From Carboxylicivirga mesophila (GTDB lineage: Bacteria; Bacteroidota; Bacteroidia; Bacteroidales; Marinilabiliaceae): 64,000 nucleotides of DNA. Positions 9,087-19,500 of the stretch are shown piece by piece. The notes beneath the pieces were generated by a model, which did not search any database, was not told the origin of the DNA, and was given only the letters and a program-made list of their open reading frames with translations. The stretch is from positions 62,001 to 126,000 of the forward strand of contig NZ_JAGUCN010000007.1 of the NCBI RefSeq assembly GCF_018271975.1, read 5' to 3'. The first letter of the stretch is position 1; every line of letters starts with the position of its first letter. Made by a program: the position numbers and the translations under genes.

Positions 9087-10230
9087 TTCGATAAAACAAC
9101 ATGGAAGCATTATTGCCATAGTTGGATGTGTTTTAATGGCATGCACGCAATCGAATAAGGTATTTACGCCCGGCGAATTATGGCCCGACAATAAGGGTGT
9201 GCACATCAACGCTCACGGTGGAGGAGTATTGTACCACAGTAACAGATACTACTGGTTTGGGGAGCATAAAATTGAAGGCAAGGCTGGTAATAAGGCCTAT
9301 GTGGGTGTGCACTGTTACTCATCCGGTGATTTATACAACTGGCATGATGAAGGCATTGCGTTGTCAGTTGTTGATGATACAACAAGTCTGCTGGTAAAGG
9401 AATGCATTATCGAGCGCCCTAAAGTGATTTACAATGCCAAAAACAAGCAGTTCGTCATGTGGTTTCACCATGAGTTAAAAGGGATGGGCTATAAAGCGGC
9501 TATGACAGGTGTGGCTGTGAGCGATAAGGTAACTGGTCCTTATACCTACCTCAAAAGTGTTAACCCAAACAAGGAGTATTGGCCTGTTAATTTTGCCGAT
9601 TCATTAAAGCGTAAAACGGTGGATATGGACACCATAAAGCAATGGTCAGCGGCATGGCAAAAAGAGGTGGTTGATGGAGCATGGCTAAGGCGAGATAAGG
9701 AAAAAGGTCAAATGGCCCGCGACATGACCTTGTTCGTGGATGATGATGGTAAAGCCTATCATATCCATTCATCTGAAGAGAATGCCACACTTCATATTAC
9801 TCAACTTGCCGACGATTACCTGAGTTTTACAGGATACTTTGCACGTGCTTTAGAGGGTAAGATGAATGAAGCACCAGCTGTATTTAAACGAGGCGACAAG
9901 TATTACATGATCACCTCCGGTTGTACCGGCTGGAAACCAAATGCTGCCCGTTCAGCAGTGGCTGATCATCCATTTGGCCCATGGACAGAGTTGGGTAATC
10001 CGTGTCGAGGAACCGATGAAGAAGTTAAAACAACTTTTCACTCACAAAGTACTTATGTATTGCCAGTGAAGGGTAAGGAAGATGCCTTTATTTATATGGG
10101 TGACAGATGGACACCTGAAAATGCCATCGATGGCAGGTACATTTGGTTGCCCATTGAATTTGAACACGACAAGCCGGTGATTAGTTGGTTTGACGAATGG
10201 CGTTTGAAAGAATTACCTGGTCAGTTTTAG
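9079..10230 (+). CDS. GH43-like beta-propeller hydrolase, lipoprotein (galactan exo-beta-1,3-galactosidase type)
   Basis: 383 residues. The N-terminal signal carries a lipobox VLMAC. The body shows the repeated blades of a five-bladed GH43 propeller: INAHGGGVLYHSNRYYWFGE, IERPKVIYNAKNKQFVMWFH, ARDMTLFVDDDGKAYHIHS and MNEAPAVFKRGDKYYMITSG, the last carrying the likely acid Glu. The AHGGG opening, in place of the Asp-Pro that supplies the base in most GH43 enzymes, is what I know from the exo-beta-1,3-galactanase subfamilies (24/34 type), so this is a clue to a galactan substrate. It starts inside the end of the mutarotase-like gene. It ends this transcription unit, with a weak 6-bp stem (10229-10255) straddling the stop codon. 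Confidence 0.8.
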   Translation: MSNSIKQHGSIIAIVGCVLMACTQSNKVFTPGELWPDNKGVHINAHGGGVLYHSNRYYWFGEHKIEGKAGNKAYVGVHCYSSGDLYNWHDEGIALSVVDDTTSLLVKECIIERPKVIYNAKNKQFVMWFHHELKGMGYKAAMTGVAVSDKVTGPYTYLKSVNPNKEYWPVNFADSLKRKTVDMDTIKQWSAAWQKEVVDGAWLRRDKEKGQMARDMTLFVDDDGKAYHIHSSEENATLHITQLADDYLSFTGYFARALEGKMNEAPAVFKRGDKYYMITSGCTGWKPNAARSAVADHPFGPWTELGNPCRGTDEEVKTTFHSQSTYVLPVKGKEDAFIYMGDRWTPENAIDGRYIWLPIEFEHDKPVISWFDEWRLKELPGQF

Positions 10231-10511
10231 GCTTTGATATGCTTGAAATAAGCCTTTGCGTATTTGTTCAGCCGTTTGGTTTCACAGGATGAATGGTTTA
10301 ATAAAAAATGCTGTAACCCTTTATTCTACTAGATCTGAGGCTGGTCACACCCTTCCCTCGAAACTTTTATATATTCCCCTGTTAGTTAGAGGCTGTCAAC
10401 TGGCAATTTGTGCCTTCCCTGTATTTGTTTTATGAATTCAATCGGAATTATAACCTGCCAATAGGAAGGATATATTCATCCTTAAGTGATTTGATTCAGT
10501 CCATAGGCATA
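10231..10511. other. Intergenic stretch without recognisable gene
   Basis: About 280 bp between the GH43 gene and the first copy of the shared upstream element. I see only a small hairpin, AAGGAT (10466-10471) with ATCCTT (10478-10483), and no coding frame with a credible start. Confidence 0.5.
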
Positions 10512-10570
10512 TTTGCGCTAAGCATTGTCTAGTTTATGCCCATTAATGCTTCGATGAATATGTACTTTTA
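10512..10570 (+). promoter_or_regulatory. Shared regulatory promoter, copy A
   Basis: TTTGCGCTAAGCATTGT at 10512-10528, then TATGCCC, then the -7-like box TACTTTTA at 10563-10570. The upstream element starts 51 bp before the box, exactly as in copy B at 12.7 kb. The first ATG downstream is at 10602. The -7 box fits the Bacteroidota consensus TAnnTTTG except for its last base. Confidence 0.65.
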
Positions 10571-10601
10571 GCGTAGTTTAAATCTGTTAATATAGCAGAA
10601 T

Positions 10602-10772
10602 ATGAACACTTGTAAAAATCTCACGGTTTTTTTACTTCAACTTATTAGACCTGTATCTGTAGCGCAAAATAAGTTGATAGAACAGTATTGTGAATGCATT
10701 TCGGAATTTGGAAAGACAACGATTACCCAGGTTTCATTCCAAGGTTTGATTGGTTATCCTGATATTAAGTAA
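10602..10772 (+). CDS. Small hypothetical protein or leader peptide, 56 codons
   Basis: An ATG frame of 56 residues starts 39 bp after the start of the -7-like box of promoter copy A, and its stop lies two bases before the longest possible start of the phosphoesterase gene. The first half (TVFLLQLIRPVSVAQ) resembles a signal peptide with an AQ cleavage site, as in several neighbours; the second half has two Cys and no motif I know. It could be a small exported protein, a leader peptide coupled to the next gene, or the remnant of a larger gene. Position is the main support. Confidence 0.35.
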   Translation: MNTCKNLTVFLLQLIRPVSVAQNKLIEQYCECISEFGKTTITQVSFQGLIGYPDIK

Positions 10773-10801
10773 AGATGGTTATTAGAAGTAAAATCAGAAA
10801 T

Positions 10802-12712
10802 ATGAAACATTATCTTGTAATAGTTATAAGTATCCTTGTCATTAGTCGTTACAGTGTTGCTCAAGAATTTGATACCTGGCGTTTTATCAATATCCCCGAT
10901 TATCACAATGCTGAAGGCTTATCCAGAAATATACCCGAGCGTGAGCAAAGATTGACTGAGCAAACAGAGCTGTTCAAAGAGATGAAAAAGCGCTATGGCG
11001 GTGAATTAATCATTATGCCGGGCGATTGTAACGGCGGACATTGGTACAGACCAAAATACCTGAAGCCATTCAGAACTCATCCTGATTATACCAATTATAG
11101 CACCAAGGAGGTTATTTTAGAAGCCTCACGCTTATGTTACAGTGGGTTGTGGGATATGGTTCACGATGGTGGTTATGAGCATTTTTTAATGGCTGTGGGC
11201 GACCATGAATTAGGCGATAACCCATGGCAGAAAAGCACTGAGGTAGTTAAGCATATCTCAACTTTCCGACAAGGATTTGTCAATACATTTACCTTAAAAG
11301 ATGATGGACAGTCACGCTTTACAGAGAAAATCGGTAAGGCACTCCCGAGGCCTGTGGGAACAAAATATGAACACACCTCCAATGCGGTTCAGTATAAAAA
11401 CTTGCTGTTTGTGACGCTTGATATGTTTCGTTACGATGCCGATGATATTGTATTAGGAAGTGAAGGCGTTGTTACGGGCGATATAGATGGAAAGCATCTG
11501 CAATGGTTCGAGTCGGTATTATCAGAAGCTCAAAATATCGCCTCCATTAAACACATTGTGGTGCAATCGCATTTACCCATTATTTATCCGGTACGTAAAT
11601 ATGCGAGTAGTGGTATGCTGGTCGATAAAAAGGAGAGTGAAAAGATTTTAAATGTGCTTCGAAAATATAAGGTGGATTTATACCTGGCCGGTGAAGTGCA
11701 CATGAATACGGTAACCAAAGATCCTGAATCCGATTTAATCCAGTTAGTGGCCCGAGGCAATAATTTAAGCAATATGACTTTGGTGGATGTGGAGTCGGAT
11801 AAACTATCGATTAATACTTTTCATTGGAATCACGATCGTTTGGGCAGTTTAACCATTGATAAGTCAAGGGACCAAACTTCTATAGAAGGAAATGGATTGT
11901 TAAAGCCCATTCATCCTGAGGGATTACAGATTCATTGGAGCTTTGATGAACAATTGAATGAGCAGCAATATAAAAGTAGTGTTGATGGTACTTTTCCCCA
12001 AAAGAGTAAGCACAATGTGTTTTTGTCTGAAATAAGTAATCCTAATGTCTATTCTAATGGTGGTGGATTTAATAAGGATTACTCCCTTATTGGAACCGAT
12101 GCCAAAATAGTAAAAGGTATTATTGGAAATGCCATTGCCATTTCAGAGTCCAGCAAACTGTTTGTTTTACCTATGGGGCCATTTCATTCATCTTATGCGC
12201 GCACTGTTTCGTGCTGGGTAAAAACCAATGCTGATGGTAAGCGCTTGATTCTTAATAGCGGTTCGTTCTGGGGCAAATCAGGGCAGTTTTTTAATCTGGC
12301 ACTCGATAATGGGAATTTGCAGGTGGCTATTCGACCGGATGCATACATAACAACAAATAAGCAGATAGTTAATGATGATCAATGGCATCACCTGACCGTG
12401 GTTATGCCCGAAGATGCCAGGTTGCAGGATTTGATGTTATATGTGGATGGTAGGCGTATTGAAGATGTGCAAATGAAAAAGCCTACAGCCAAAATCTCCA
12501 CCTCACAAGCCAATTGGGTGGCTATAGCAACTCAAGGAGGCAAATATACAATAGATTACATCAAAGAAATGGGAATGCACAATTATATTGGCTTGCTCGA
12601 TGATGTGGCAATCTGGACCAGTGCACTAAGTGAAAGTGATGTTAGTAAGCTTTATGGAGAAGGAATGAATGGGACAGGCGCAATGGAGGTGGAATCAATA
12701 ATCCATAAATAG
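10802..12712 (+). CDS. Exported metallophosphoesterase-fold protein with C-terminal LamG domain
   Basis: Start taken at ATG 10802, which opens a clean signal peptide ending SVAQ; an upstream ATG at 10775 would add nine residues. The N-terminal half shows calcineurin-like phosphoesterase blocks: FINIPDYHN, MPGDCNGG, AVGDHELGDN, VVQSHLPI and LAGEVHMN. These supply the His/Asp/Asn ligands of a two-metal site, though the first block is unusual (DYHN in place of DxH). From about residue 350 a LamG/concanavalin-like domain follows (IHWSFDE, then RTVSCWVKT, WHHLTVVM, LYVDGRRIEDV and GLLDDVAIWTSAL), which often binds carbohydrate. The role may be phosphate or other ester removal from the glycan; no function is proven for this pairing. 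It is transcribed with the small frame upstream from promoter copy A. Confidence 0.7.
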   Translation: MKHYLVIVISILVISRYSVAQEFDTWRFINIPDYHNAEGLSRNIPEREQRLTEQTELFKEMKKRYGGELIIMPGDCNGGHWYRPKYLKPFRTHPDYTNYSTKEVILEASRLCYSGLWDMVHDGGYEHFLMAVGDHELGDNPWQKSTEVVKHISTFRQGFVNTFTLKDDGQSRFTEKIGKALPRPVGTKYEHTSNAVQYKNLLFVTLDMFRYDADDIVLGSEGVVTGDIDGKHLQWFESVLSEAQNIASIKHIVVQSHLPIIYPVRKYASSGMLVDKKESEKILNVLRKYKVDLYLAGEVHMNTVTKDPESDLIQLVARGNNLSNMTLVDVESDKLSINTFHWNHDRLGSLTIDKSRDQTSIEGNGLLKPIHPEGLQIHWSFDEQLNEQQYKSSVDGTFPQKSKHNVFLSEISNPNVYSNGGGFNKDYSLIGTDAKIVKGIIGNAIAISESSKLFVLPMGPFHSSYARTVSCWVKTNADGKRLILNSGSFWGKSGQFFNLALDNGNLQVAIRPDAYITTNKQIVNDDQWHHLTVVMPEDARLQDLMLYVDGRRIEDVQMKKPTAKISTSQANWVAIATQGGKYTIDYIKEMGMHNYIGLLDDVAIWTSALSESDVSKLYGEGMNGTGAMEVESIIHK

Positions 12713-12716
12713 CAAA

Positions 12717-12775
12717 TTTGCGCTAAGCATTGTTCATTATATGCCCTTTTATTTATTTGTCTGCCTCTATTTTTA
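12717..12775 (+). promoter_or_regulatory. Shared regulatory promoter, copy B
   Basis: TTTGCGCTAAGCATTGT at 12717-12733 is identical to copy A over 17 bases. TATGCCC follows at the same offset, and the -7-like box TATTTTTA lies at 12768-12775, again 51 bp from the start of the element. The next ATG is 33 bp after the start of the box. The unit it opens runs to the terminator at 26.7 kb. Confidence 0.7.
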
Positions 12776-12800
12776 CATCGTTCAGAAATTGATGTAAACT

Positions 12801-14795
12801 ATGCAAACACGTTTTATATTTCTCTTGTTTGTCCTGATGATTACTCCGGGACTATTAGCAACCAATTATTATATAAGTGCTGAGGGCAATGATAATAATG
12901 ATGGATTAACGGAATCTACACCATGGCAAACTTTAGCAAAGGTATCAGAAGCGGGTGCCAATGATAAAAATGGCGGGTTTATTCAACCTGGTGATCAGAT
13001 ACTGTTCAGATCAGGTGATACTTTCGAAGGACAATTGGTGATTAACCGTTCAGGTACACACGATAACCCCATTGTAATTAGTAAGTATGGAGATGGTGAG
13101 CTGCCAATATTAAGTGGTTCAGGTGATATACCATCCGGCGATTTTATTGAAGCGGTGAAACTGGTCAATACCAGCCATATTGTAATGGATGGGATATGGA
13201 TTAAAAACGATCGTAAGTACCAGGGCGATATTACATGGGGAACCAATTCATCTTATGGTATAAAGGTTATTGCCAATAAATGGGGAGGCATCAGTAAAGA
13301 TCTGACCTTTCGAAATCTGAAAATAACGGATGTGTTTGGCTATGATATGATAGACTGGGAAGGAAAGTTCACCCTGGATTACTACAATGCCAAGGGTATC
13401 TTTTTTGATTCGGATAAAAATGATGACACCGTAATGCCCGTTAAGGAAGTACGATTCGAAGATGTGTTAATTGAAGATTGCTATTTCTATAATCTGGGAA
13501 GTACAGCAATTAGTGCCAGAAACCTGAATCCTCCAAATAATCCGGTTAGTGAAGAAGGGAGGAATTGCAATTTTGTAATCCGAAACAATACCTTCGAACA
13601 ATTGGGTGGCGATGGCGTTGTGTTTGCTTCGGTGTGCAACGGACTGGTTGAGAATAACGAATTTATTGATTTAGGATGGGGCGATCATACGTCGTCAACC
13701 GACCGTTATTACGGAAGAGGTGAAGGGTGCTGGATTTGGGATTCGCATAACATTATTGTACAATACAACAGACAGTACAGAGCAAGAGGTTTTGGCGATA
13801 CATACGGTGCCGCAGGACATATTGATTTCTTTTGTAAGAATTCTATTTTTCAATATAACTATAGCGAAGATACCGAAGGAGGCTTTGTGGAGATATTGGG
13901 TGATTGTGAAAACAGTACGTTCCGCTACAACGTCAGTGTAAACGATGGGCATCGGGCAAATGGTCATCATCGCTACTCCATTTGGTTATCGGGCTGGGTC
14001 GGAAAAGATATAACACCGGTTCCTTCGGATGAAAACTACATCCACAACAATACTGTATATCTGGATGATCCAAAGTGTAAACCCGATATTTCTATTTTTG
14101 CTGAGGATACCTATATATACAACAATATATTCTACGCCATGAATGGTGCCCAGATAGGCTCAGGTGGTGTGGAGATAGAAATGCAGAATGGTGGAGAACT
14201 GAAAGTATCCAACAACCTTTTTTATGGCAATATTGCAACAGCTTTCTCTAATCTGGATACAAGAAAAGTTAGTGGAGACCCTCTTTTTAGTATGCCTGTT
14301 TCGTCTAATGGAAGTTACGATAATTTTGATATTCAATCGACCAGTGCTGCTATCGATAAAGGTTTGTCATTTCCGGAACCAACATTTCCAATGGCTGGTC
14401 AGGGTATCTTTGCAGATGTGCAGCTTGTTCCTTCGAAGGATGTTTTTGGAAATGCGATAGACATCGAAAACCTTATACCGAATATAGGTGCCAGTAATGC
14501 TCATAATTCCGGTGATCAGGTGGGTATTGAAGATCTGAAACAAGTGAGTGATTTATTTAGCATTTATCCTAATCCGGTGCGTAACCTACTAAATGTAAAT
14601 TTAAGCGAAATAGGTAAACAGCTAAGCTATGAAGTCTACTCAATTCAGGGTCAGCTAGTAACTGCAGGTTATTTGAAAGCCGGATTGAATATCTTGAAAT
14701 TAAATCTACCTGGAAATGCAAAAAATGGCATTTACTTTATCAGAATGGCCAATGCAGATGTGTTTCAGACAGAGCGTTTTGTATTGTACCGTTAA
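12801..14795 (+). CDS. Secreted parallel beta-helix protein with T9SS tail
   Basis: 664 residues: signal peptide (1-20), a right-handed parallel beta-helix region (about 20-570), and a T9SS type A sorting domain (about 585-664, with SIYPNPVRNLLNV and a C-terminal GIYFIRM...ERFVLYR). The start YYISAEGNDNNDGL and the PGDQILFRSGDTF block are typical of Bacteroidota beta-helix proteins of the pectate-lyase-like fold. The block YNYSEDTEGGFVEILG is shared almost unchanged with the paralogue at 27-29 kb and may mark the active-site face. The fold suggests a lyase or hydrolase acting on long polysaccharide outside the cell, but I cannot assign a PL or GH family. It is the first gene of the long unit driven by promoter copy B. 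Confidence 0.75.
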   Translation: MQTRFIFLLFVLMITPGLLATNYYISAEGNDNNDGLTESTPWQTLAKVSEAGANDKNGGFIQPGDQILFRSGDTFEGQLVINRSGTHDNPIVISKYGDGELPILSGSGDIPSGDFIEAVKLVNTSHIVMDGIWIKNDRKYQGDITWGTNSSYGIKVIANKWGGISKDLTFRNLKITDVFGYDMIDWEGKFTLDYYNAKGIFFDSDKNDDTVMPVKEVRFEDVLIEDCYFYNLGSTAISARNLNPPNNPVSEEGRNCNFVIRNNTFEQLGGDGVVFASVCNGLVENNEFIDLGWGDHTSSTDRYYGRGEGCWIWDSHNIIVQYNRQYRARGFGDTYGAAGHIDFFCKNSIFQYNYSEDTEGGFVEILGDCENSTFRYNVSVNDGHRANGHHRYSIWLSGWVGKDITPVPSDENYIHNNTVYLDDPKCKPDISIFAEDTYIYNNIFYAMNGAQIGSGGVEIEMQNGGELKVSNNLFYGNIATAFSNLDTRKVSGDPLFSMPVSSNGSYDNFDIQSTSAAIDKGLSFPEPTFPMAGQGIFADVQLVPSKDVFGNAIDIENLIPNIGASNAHNSGDQVGIEDLKQVSDLFSIYPNPVRNLLNVNLSEIGKQLSYEVYSIQGQLVTAGYLKAGLNILKLNLPGNAKNGIYFIRMANADVFQTERFVLYR

Positions 14796-14809
14796 AAATT
14801 ACCTCGATT

Positions 14810-16543
14810 ATGAAAATGAGTCTGATTATTAGTCTGTTGTTTGTTTTTTCTTCTGCCATTACCGCTGTTATAAAACCAGATACAATCATTGTGTATAAAA
14901 CCGTTGATGATGTCGACTTAAGTCTGCACGTGTTCTTTCCTGACGGACATACCAGCCATGATTCAAAACCTGCTATTGTTTTTTTTCATGGTGGTGGCTT
15001 TAAGTCAGGCAGTCCTGAGCATTTTTACGGCCAGTGTCAATATCTTGCCTCTAGAGGCATGGTGGCTATTAGTGCCCAGTACAGAACTGAAAAAGCCAAT
15101 GGAACATCACCAATAGAATGCATCAAAGACGGTAAGTCAGCCATACGTTGGGTATATTCACATGCGACAGTTTTTGGTATTGACAAAGGGCAAATAGTGG
15201 CAGGTGGCGGCTCGGCAGGAGGCCATATTGCAGCCTCTACAGCTGTGCTCTCCGGATTTAATGAAGCGGATGAAGATACTTCTGTTTCTTGTGTACCTAA
15301 AGCCCTTGTGTTGTTTAATCCAGTTCTAAATAACGGCCCTGACGGTTATGGCTACGAAAGAGTAGGCGACTTTTATAAGCAATTTTCCCCACACCATAAT
15401 CTGCACATCAATACACCACCAACGCTTATTATGGTGGGCACTGAGGATAAATTATTTACGCCCCCAATGGCCAAGGCTTATAAAAAGAAAATGGAAAACA
15501 TGGGGCTGCGCTGTGATTTGATATTCTACCAAGGTTATGGACATGCTTTCTTTAACAAGGGGCAAAGTGAAGAGATGTATTATCAGACCATGATTGATGT
15601 AGATCGTTTTTTAATTTCGCTTGGGTACTTAGCAGGAGAGCCGTCAACCTTACAGTCATTTAGGGAAGTACATTTCAAAAAAAAGGACAATCCTTTTGTG
15701 AAGCACATTTATTCAGCAGATCCTTCAGCACATGTATTCAACGATAAAATGTATGTGTACACCTCACATGATGAAGATACTGCCTCTTATTTTAATATGA
15801 TAGACTGGCACGTTTTTTCAACTGAAAATATGGTGGACTGGACCGACCATGGAGCTGTTTTTAGTCTTGATGATATTAATTGGGCTGATAAGTGGGCCTG
15901 GGCACCGGATTGTGTTGAACGTGATGGAAAGTATTACTTCTATTATCCTGTTGAACGAGCTAAAATAGGAGTAGCAGTCAGTGATTCGCCCATTGGACCA
16001 TTTAAAGATGTGTTGGGAAAGCCTTTGATTGATAATACAGGTCAGGTTGAACACATAGGCAAGGAACCTATTGATCCTTCTGTCTTAATCGAAAAAGGAC
16101 AAGCTTATATGTACTTTGGCTGCCGCGAACCCAAAGTGGTAAAGTTGAAAAAGAACATGATGGCCTTAAAAGGAGATGTACAGGAATTAAAAATAAAAGG
16201 GATAGAAGGCGATAATGAGCATTTTGGGGGTTTTTATGGTGAAGCGCCCTGGGTATTTAAACGCAAGGATACCTATTACCTGTTATATTCTAATGGTTGG
16301 GGTAAAACCAGCACTTTGGTGTATGCCACCAGTAAAAAACCAATGGGTCCTTTTAACTTTCAAGGAGAGGTAATGGATGTAGTGAGTTCCTGGACCTCGC
16401 ATGGCTCTATTGTTCAATTTAAGGACAAATGGTACGTGTTCTATCACAACATGGATTTATCGAACAATAACTACCGACGTTCCATCTGTTTTGATGAACT
16501 CACTTTTGATGAAAATGGGAGGATTAACAAACTAAAACTTTAG
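14810..16543 (+). CDS. Alpha/beta-hydrolase esterase fused to GH43
   Basis: 577 residues in one frame with an N-terminal signal. Residues about 25-280 form an alpha/beta hydrolase of the acetyl-esterase/lipase type: oxyanion block FFHGGGFKSGS, nucleophile block GGSAGGH with Ser135, TEDKLF with the acid, and GYGHAF with the His. Residues about 295-577 form a GH43 propeller with the canonical base Asp304 in SADPSAHVF, a central Asp in IDPSVLI and acid Glu478 in GEAPWVF. Such a pair would strip an acyl group and then a terminal sugar (arabinose, xylose or galactose in this family) from the same oligosaccharide. No T9SS tail or lipobox is visible, so periplasmic location is likely. It follows the beta-helix gene by 14 bp and precedes the next gene by 1 bp. 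Confidence 0.85.
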   Translation: MKMSLIISLLFVFSSAITAVIKPDTIIVYKTVDDVDLSLHVFFPDGHTSHDSKPAIVFFHGGGFKSGSPEHFYGQCQYLASRGMVAISAQYRTEKANGTSPIECIKDGKSAIRWVYSHATVFGIDKGQIVAGGGSAGGHIAASTAVLSGFNEADEDTSVSCVPKALVLFNPVLNNGPDGYGYERVGDFYKQFSPHHNLHINTPPTLIMVGTEDKLFTPPMAKAYKKKMENMGLRCDLIFYQGYGHAFFNKGQSEEMYYQTMIDVDRFLISLGYLAGEPSTLQSFREVHFKKKDNPFVKHIYSADPSAHVFNDKMYVYTSHDEDTASYFNMIDWHVFSTENMVDWTDHGAVFSLDDINWADKWAWAPDCVERDGKYYFYYPVERAKIGVAVSDSPIGPFKDVLGKPLIDNTGQVEHIGKEPIDPSVLIEKGQAYMYFGCREPKVVKLKKNMMALKGDVQELKIKGIEGDNEHFGGFYGEAPWVFKRKDTYYLLYSNGWGKTSTLVYATSKKPMGPFNFQGEVMDVVSSWTSHGSIVQFKDKWYVFYHNMDLSNNNYRRSICFDELTFDENGRINKLKL

Positions 16544-16544
16544 G

Positions 16545-19500
16545 ATGAAGCGATTACGTTATGTTTTGGTTTGGACTGCTGTAGCATTTAATGGTATATT
16601 AAATGCCCAAAGTGCTTTTCAGCCATACAATACACAAGGTGATAATTTGATTCATATTGCTACTGCTGATTTCGATGGCGTTGGTGCAAAAGATTATGTG
16701 GTGGCTATGACGGTAGAGGGAAAGGTAATCGCTTTCAATCGTCCGGACCTAATTACGGATCCTTCAACCGATAATCGTTTGTGGGAATATACAGCTCTTC
16801 CAACCATGGGATTGAGAGTTGTTGCTGATGAGGTGTATTCAGAAAATACCGGCGATGAAATTCTCTTGCCAGGTACCGACGGACATCTACGTATACTATC
16901 ATCAGCAGGCGAATTGCTGCTGGATAAAGAAATCAGCACCGGTGCCTTGTATTCAGCAACCGTTGCCACAGGAGTGGGTGGACAAAAAGTCATTGTAACT
17001 TCCGGGGTTGATGGGCTGGTTTATATACTCAATGATGCAGGAGTTTTGTTGAAAAGTTTTCGTCCGGAAACTGGTAAAGCAGCAGGTGTGTCGGGCCTGG
17101 TGCGCCATGTGGTGGCCGGTGATTTTGATGGAAACGGAACCGATGAAGTAGTTGCTTTTGTCAATCGCAAGAGTTTTGAAGGCAATAATTTTATTGACAT
17201 CATCGACCTGGCTACATATGAACGACCGGCATACTGGAATGGTGATGCCGATCCTGTAGCTGATAATGTGGTGTCAGGCCTAGGCTTTACCGATAAACAG
17301 TTGCCTCGCGTATTTGATGTGGATGGTGATGGCAGTCCGGAGCTGGTAGCGCATTGGGGTGTTTTTCATCCAGAGGATGGTCCCCGAACCAAAACATTTT
17401 CAACGATGTTGGCGGATAATGAAAAAATGCCGCTCAGTGCCTACAGAACTTTTGCAAAGAACTTCTTAATTCAAAACCATGGCTTTCAAAAATCAGATAA
17501 GGTAGATCTAACTGCAACAGGTAAATACCTGATGCAACATGGGGTGCCTGGTGATTTTGATGGCGATAGGCAAGCCGAGCTGTTTACTATTTATGGCGAT
17601 GATTTGTTTCTTTCTCAGTATGACTCCTCCACAAAAACACTAACTATTTCAGCTTACACCTGGGCCCATAGTATGTATCATTTTTCAGATGGTGCTTGTT
17701 TGGAGAATAGAAATGGTGGGGCTGATAAAATGGTTTTGTCCGGCCCTATCAATGGAGATGATCATTTTTACGTGGTGGATTTCTCAAACCCGAATTGGAA
17801 AATTCAAGCACGAACAATAAACGGTTTAGGTAAATTAGGTGAGGTAGACCGGAATTTAGACCAACTGACAGATCAGATTGATCAGTTTACAGGAACCCTA
17901 GCCACAGGTGATGAACCCATCTGGTACCTCGATTATTTTGCCAGTGGCTTATGGTGGGAGATGACGCCAGAAAATAGCGCTGTACAGGCACAAAAGGTGT
18001 ATGATGCACAGCAAGAGTGGTACGATAAAATTGGGGGGCAGGAAAACTATCGTTCAACAAAAATACGCCTGGCAGCCAGTGTCAATTCCTGTATTTACGG
18101 AATGGCTACCGAATGTGATAAAGCAAGTGTCACTGCTGAAGGGGTTAAGAATTTTTGTGCAGCCCTGGCTCAAAAAGGGGCTTATTTCTGTCTGAAAATA
18201 GGGCATGGACCTCATATTTTTATCACCCCAGAAGACTTAGCAGATTGTTATGAGGCATCAGTTGTTGATGGCGAATGTTACATGATGGCGCGCACTCGTG
18301 AATTAAACGAACATGTTGATTTTGAATCTTATATTCCTCACCTTGATGCTTTATTGGCTCGTGCTGAACAAATTGGTGCAGAGCCACCAATGGTGATGCT
18401 ATGTGCCAAGGGCGCAACGTTTACCGCTTTAACACAAAATCTGGCTGATAGCTATTTTCCAAAGTATAAAGATATTTTAGTTCCTGGTGTCGAAAATTCA
18501 AATGTGACCGAATTGGACATTAGTCTGGCCGAGCGCGTTGGTTTATGGATGAATGGCGATGTAGAGGGCTGGGGGTGTAACGTGATTGGCGACAACCTGT
18601 CGGCTAACCGTGTAGCTGAATGGGGTGGTATGCGAAATGCCCACATCGTTTTGCGTCAAATGTTATCGCAATATAGCCTCGGAGCAAAAGTATTCCGTAC
18701 AACATCAATCACGGCACTCAATAATCCGTTATACGAACGTGGTGATGTCAGCGACGCAGACCAGCAATGGACACAGGTCTTTCAGAAAGGAATTTTAAAT
18801 TTTCTGAAGCTGGTAGACAAAGGGATTTATCCGAATTCACCTGATGTTGACCAAATAAAAGGCATTTCTCCGGTATCGGTAGGCATTTATAATCGAAGTA
18901 ACCGTCTCACCGAGCAAAGCATTAATCACGATCATTACCCTTATCAGCCCGAAACAGATAACCATGTTTTCAATCGATTGGCCTGCTGGAATGCCTATAC
19001 TGATATTCCGGAAACCGATGCAACCGCCTACCTGTATGGAACAAAACGTCGCTGGGAAAATCTGTTTCCTTCTACACCCGGAGGATTTGTAACCATTATA
19101 CCTTCCACTCAGGCCTCTGATATTGAAGCCAATTCATGGTGTAATGCTGCTTATCAAACCAATGGTGATACCTGGAACGATATGTCACTGTATGAAGCCA
19201 AAGAAACGATAAGTACTGAGGTGCTGTCTCAGCGTAATAACCTTGATTTTTATGTGGAGGGAGATTGCTTTTGGCAGTTCACGCAACAAAAGGATGATCC
19301 TTATACTTACTTTGCCTTTCTAATGGATAATAACGAATTATCGCCTGTGGAGCGCACTGTGAAATTAAAGGCAGGCACATCCATCAATGGCGATTGTCAG
19401 GTCTTCGATCAGGTGGGAGGTTCTGAAGCTATTGGAACTTTATCATCAACTACAGATGAGCTGCGTATCACAATCCCGGCCGGATTAGCCCGATTCTTAA

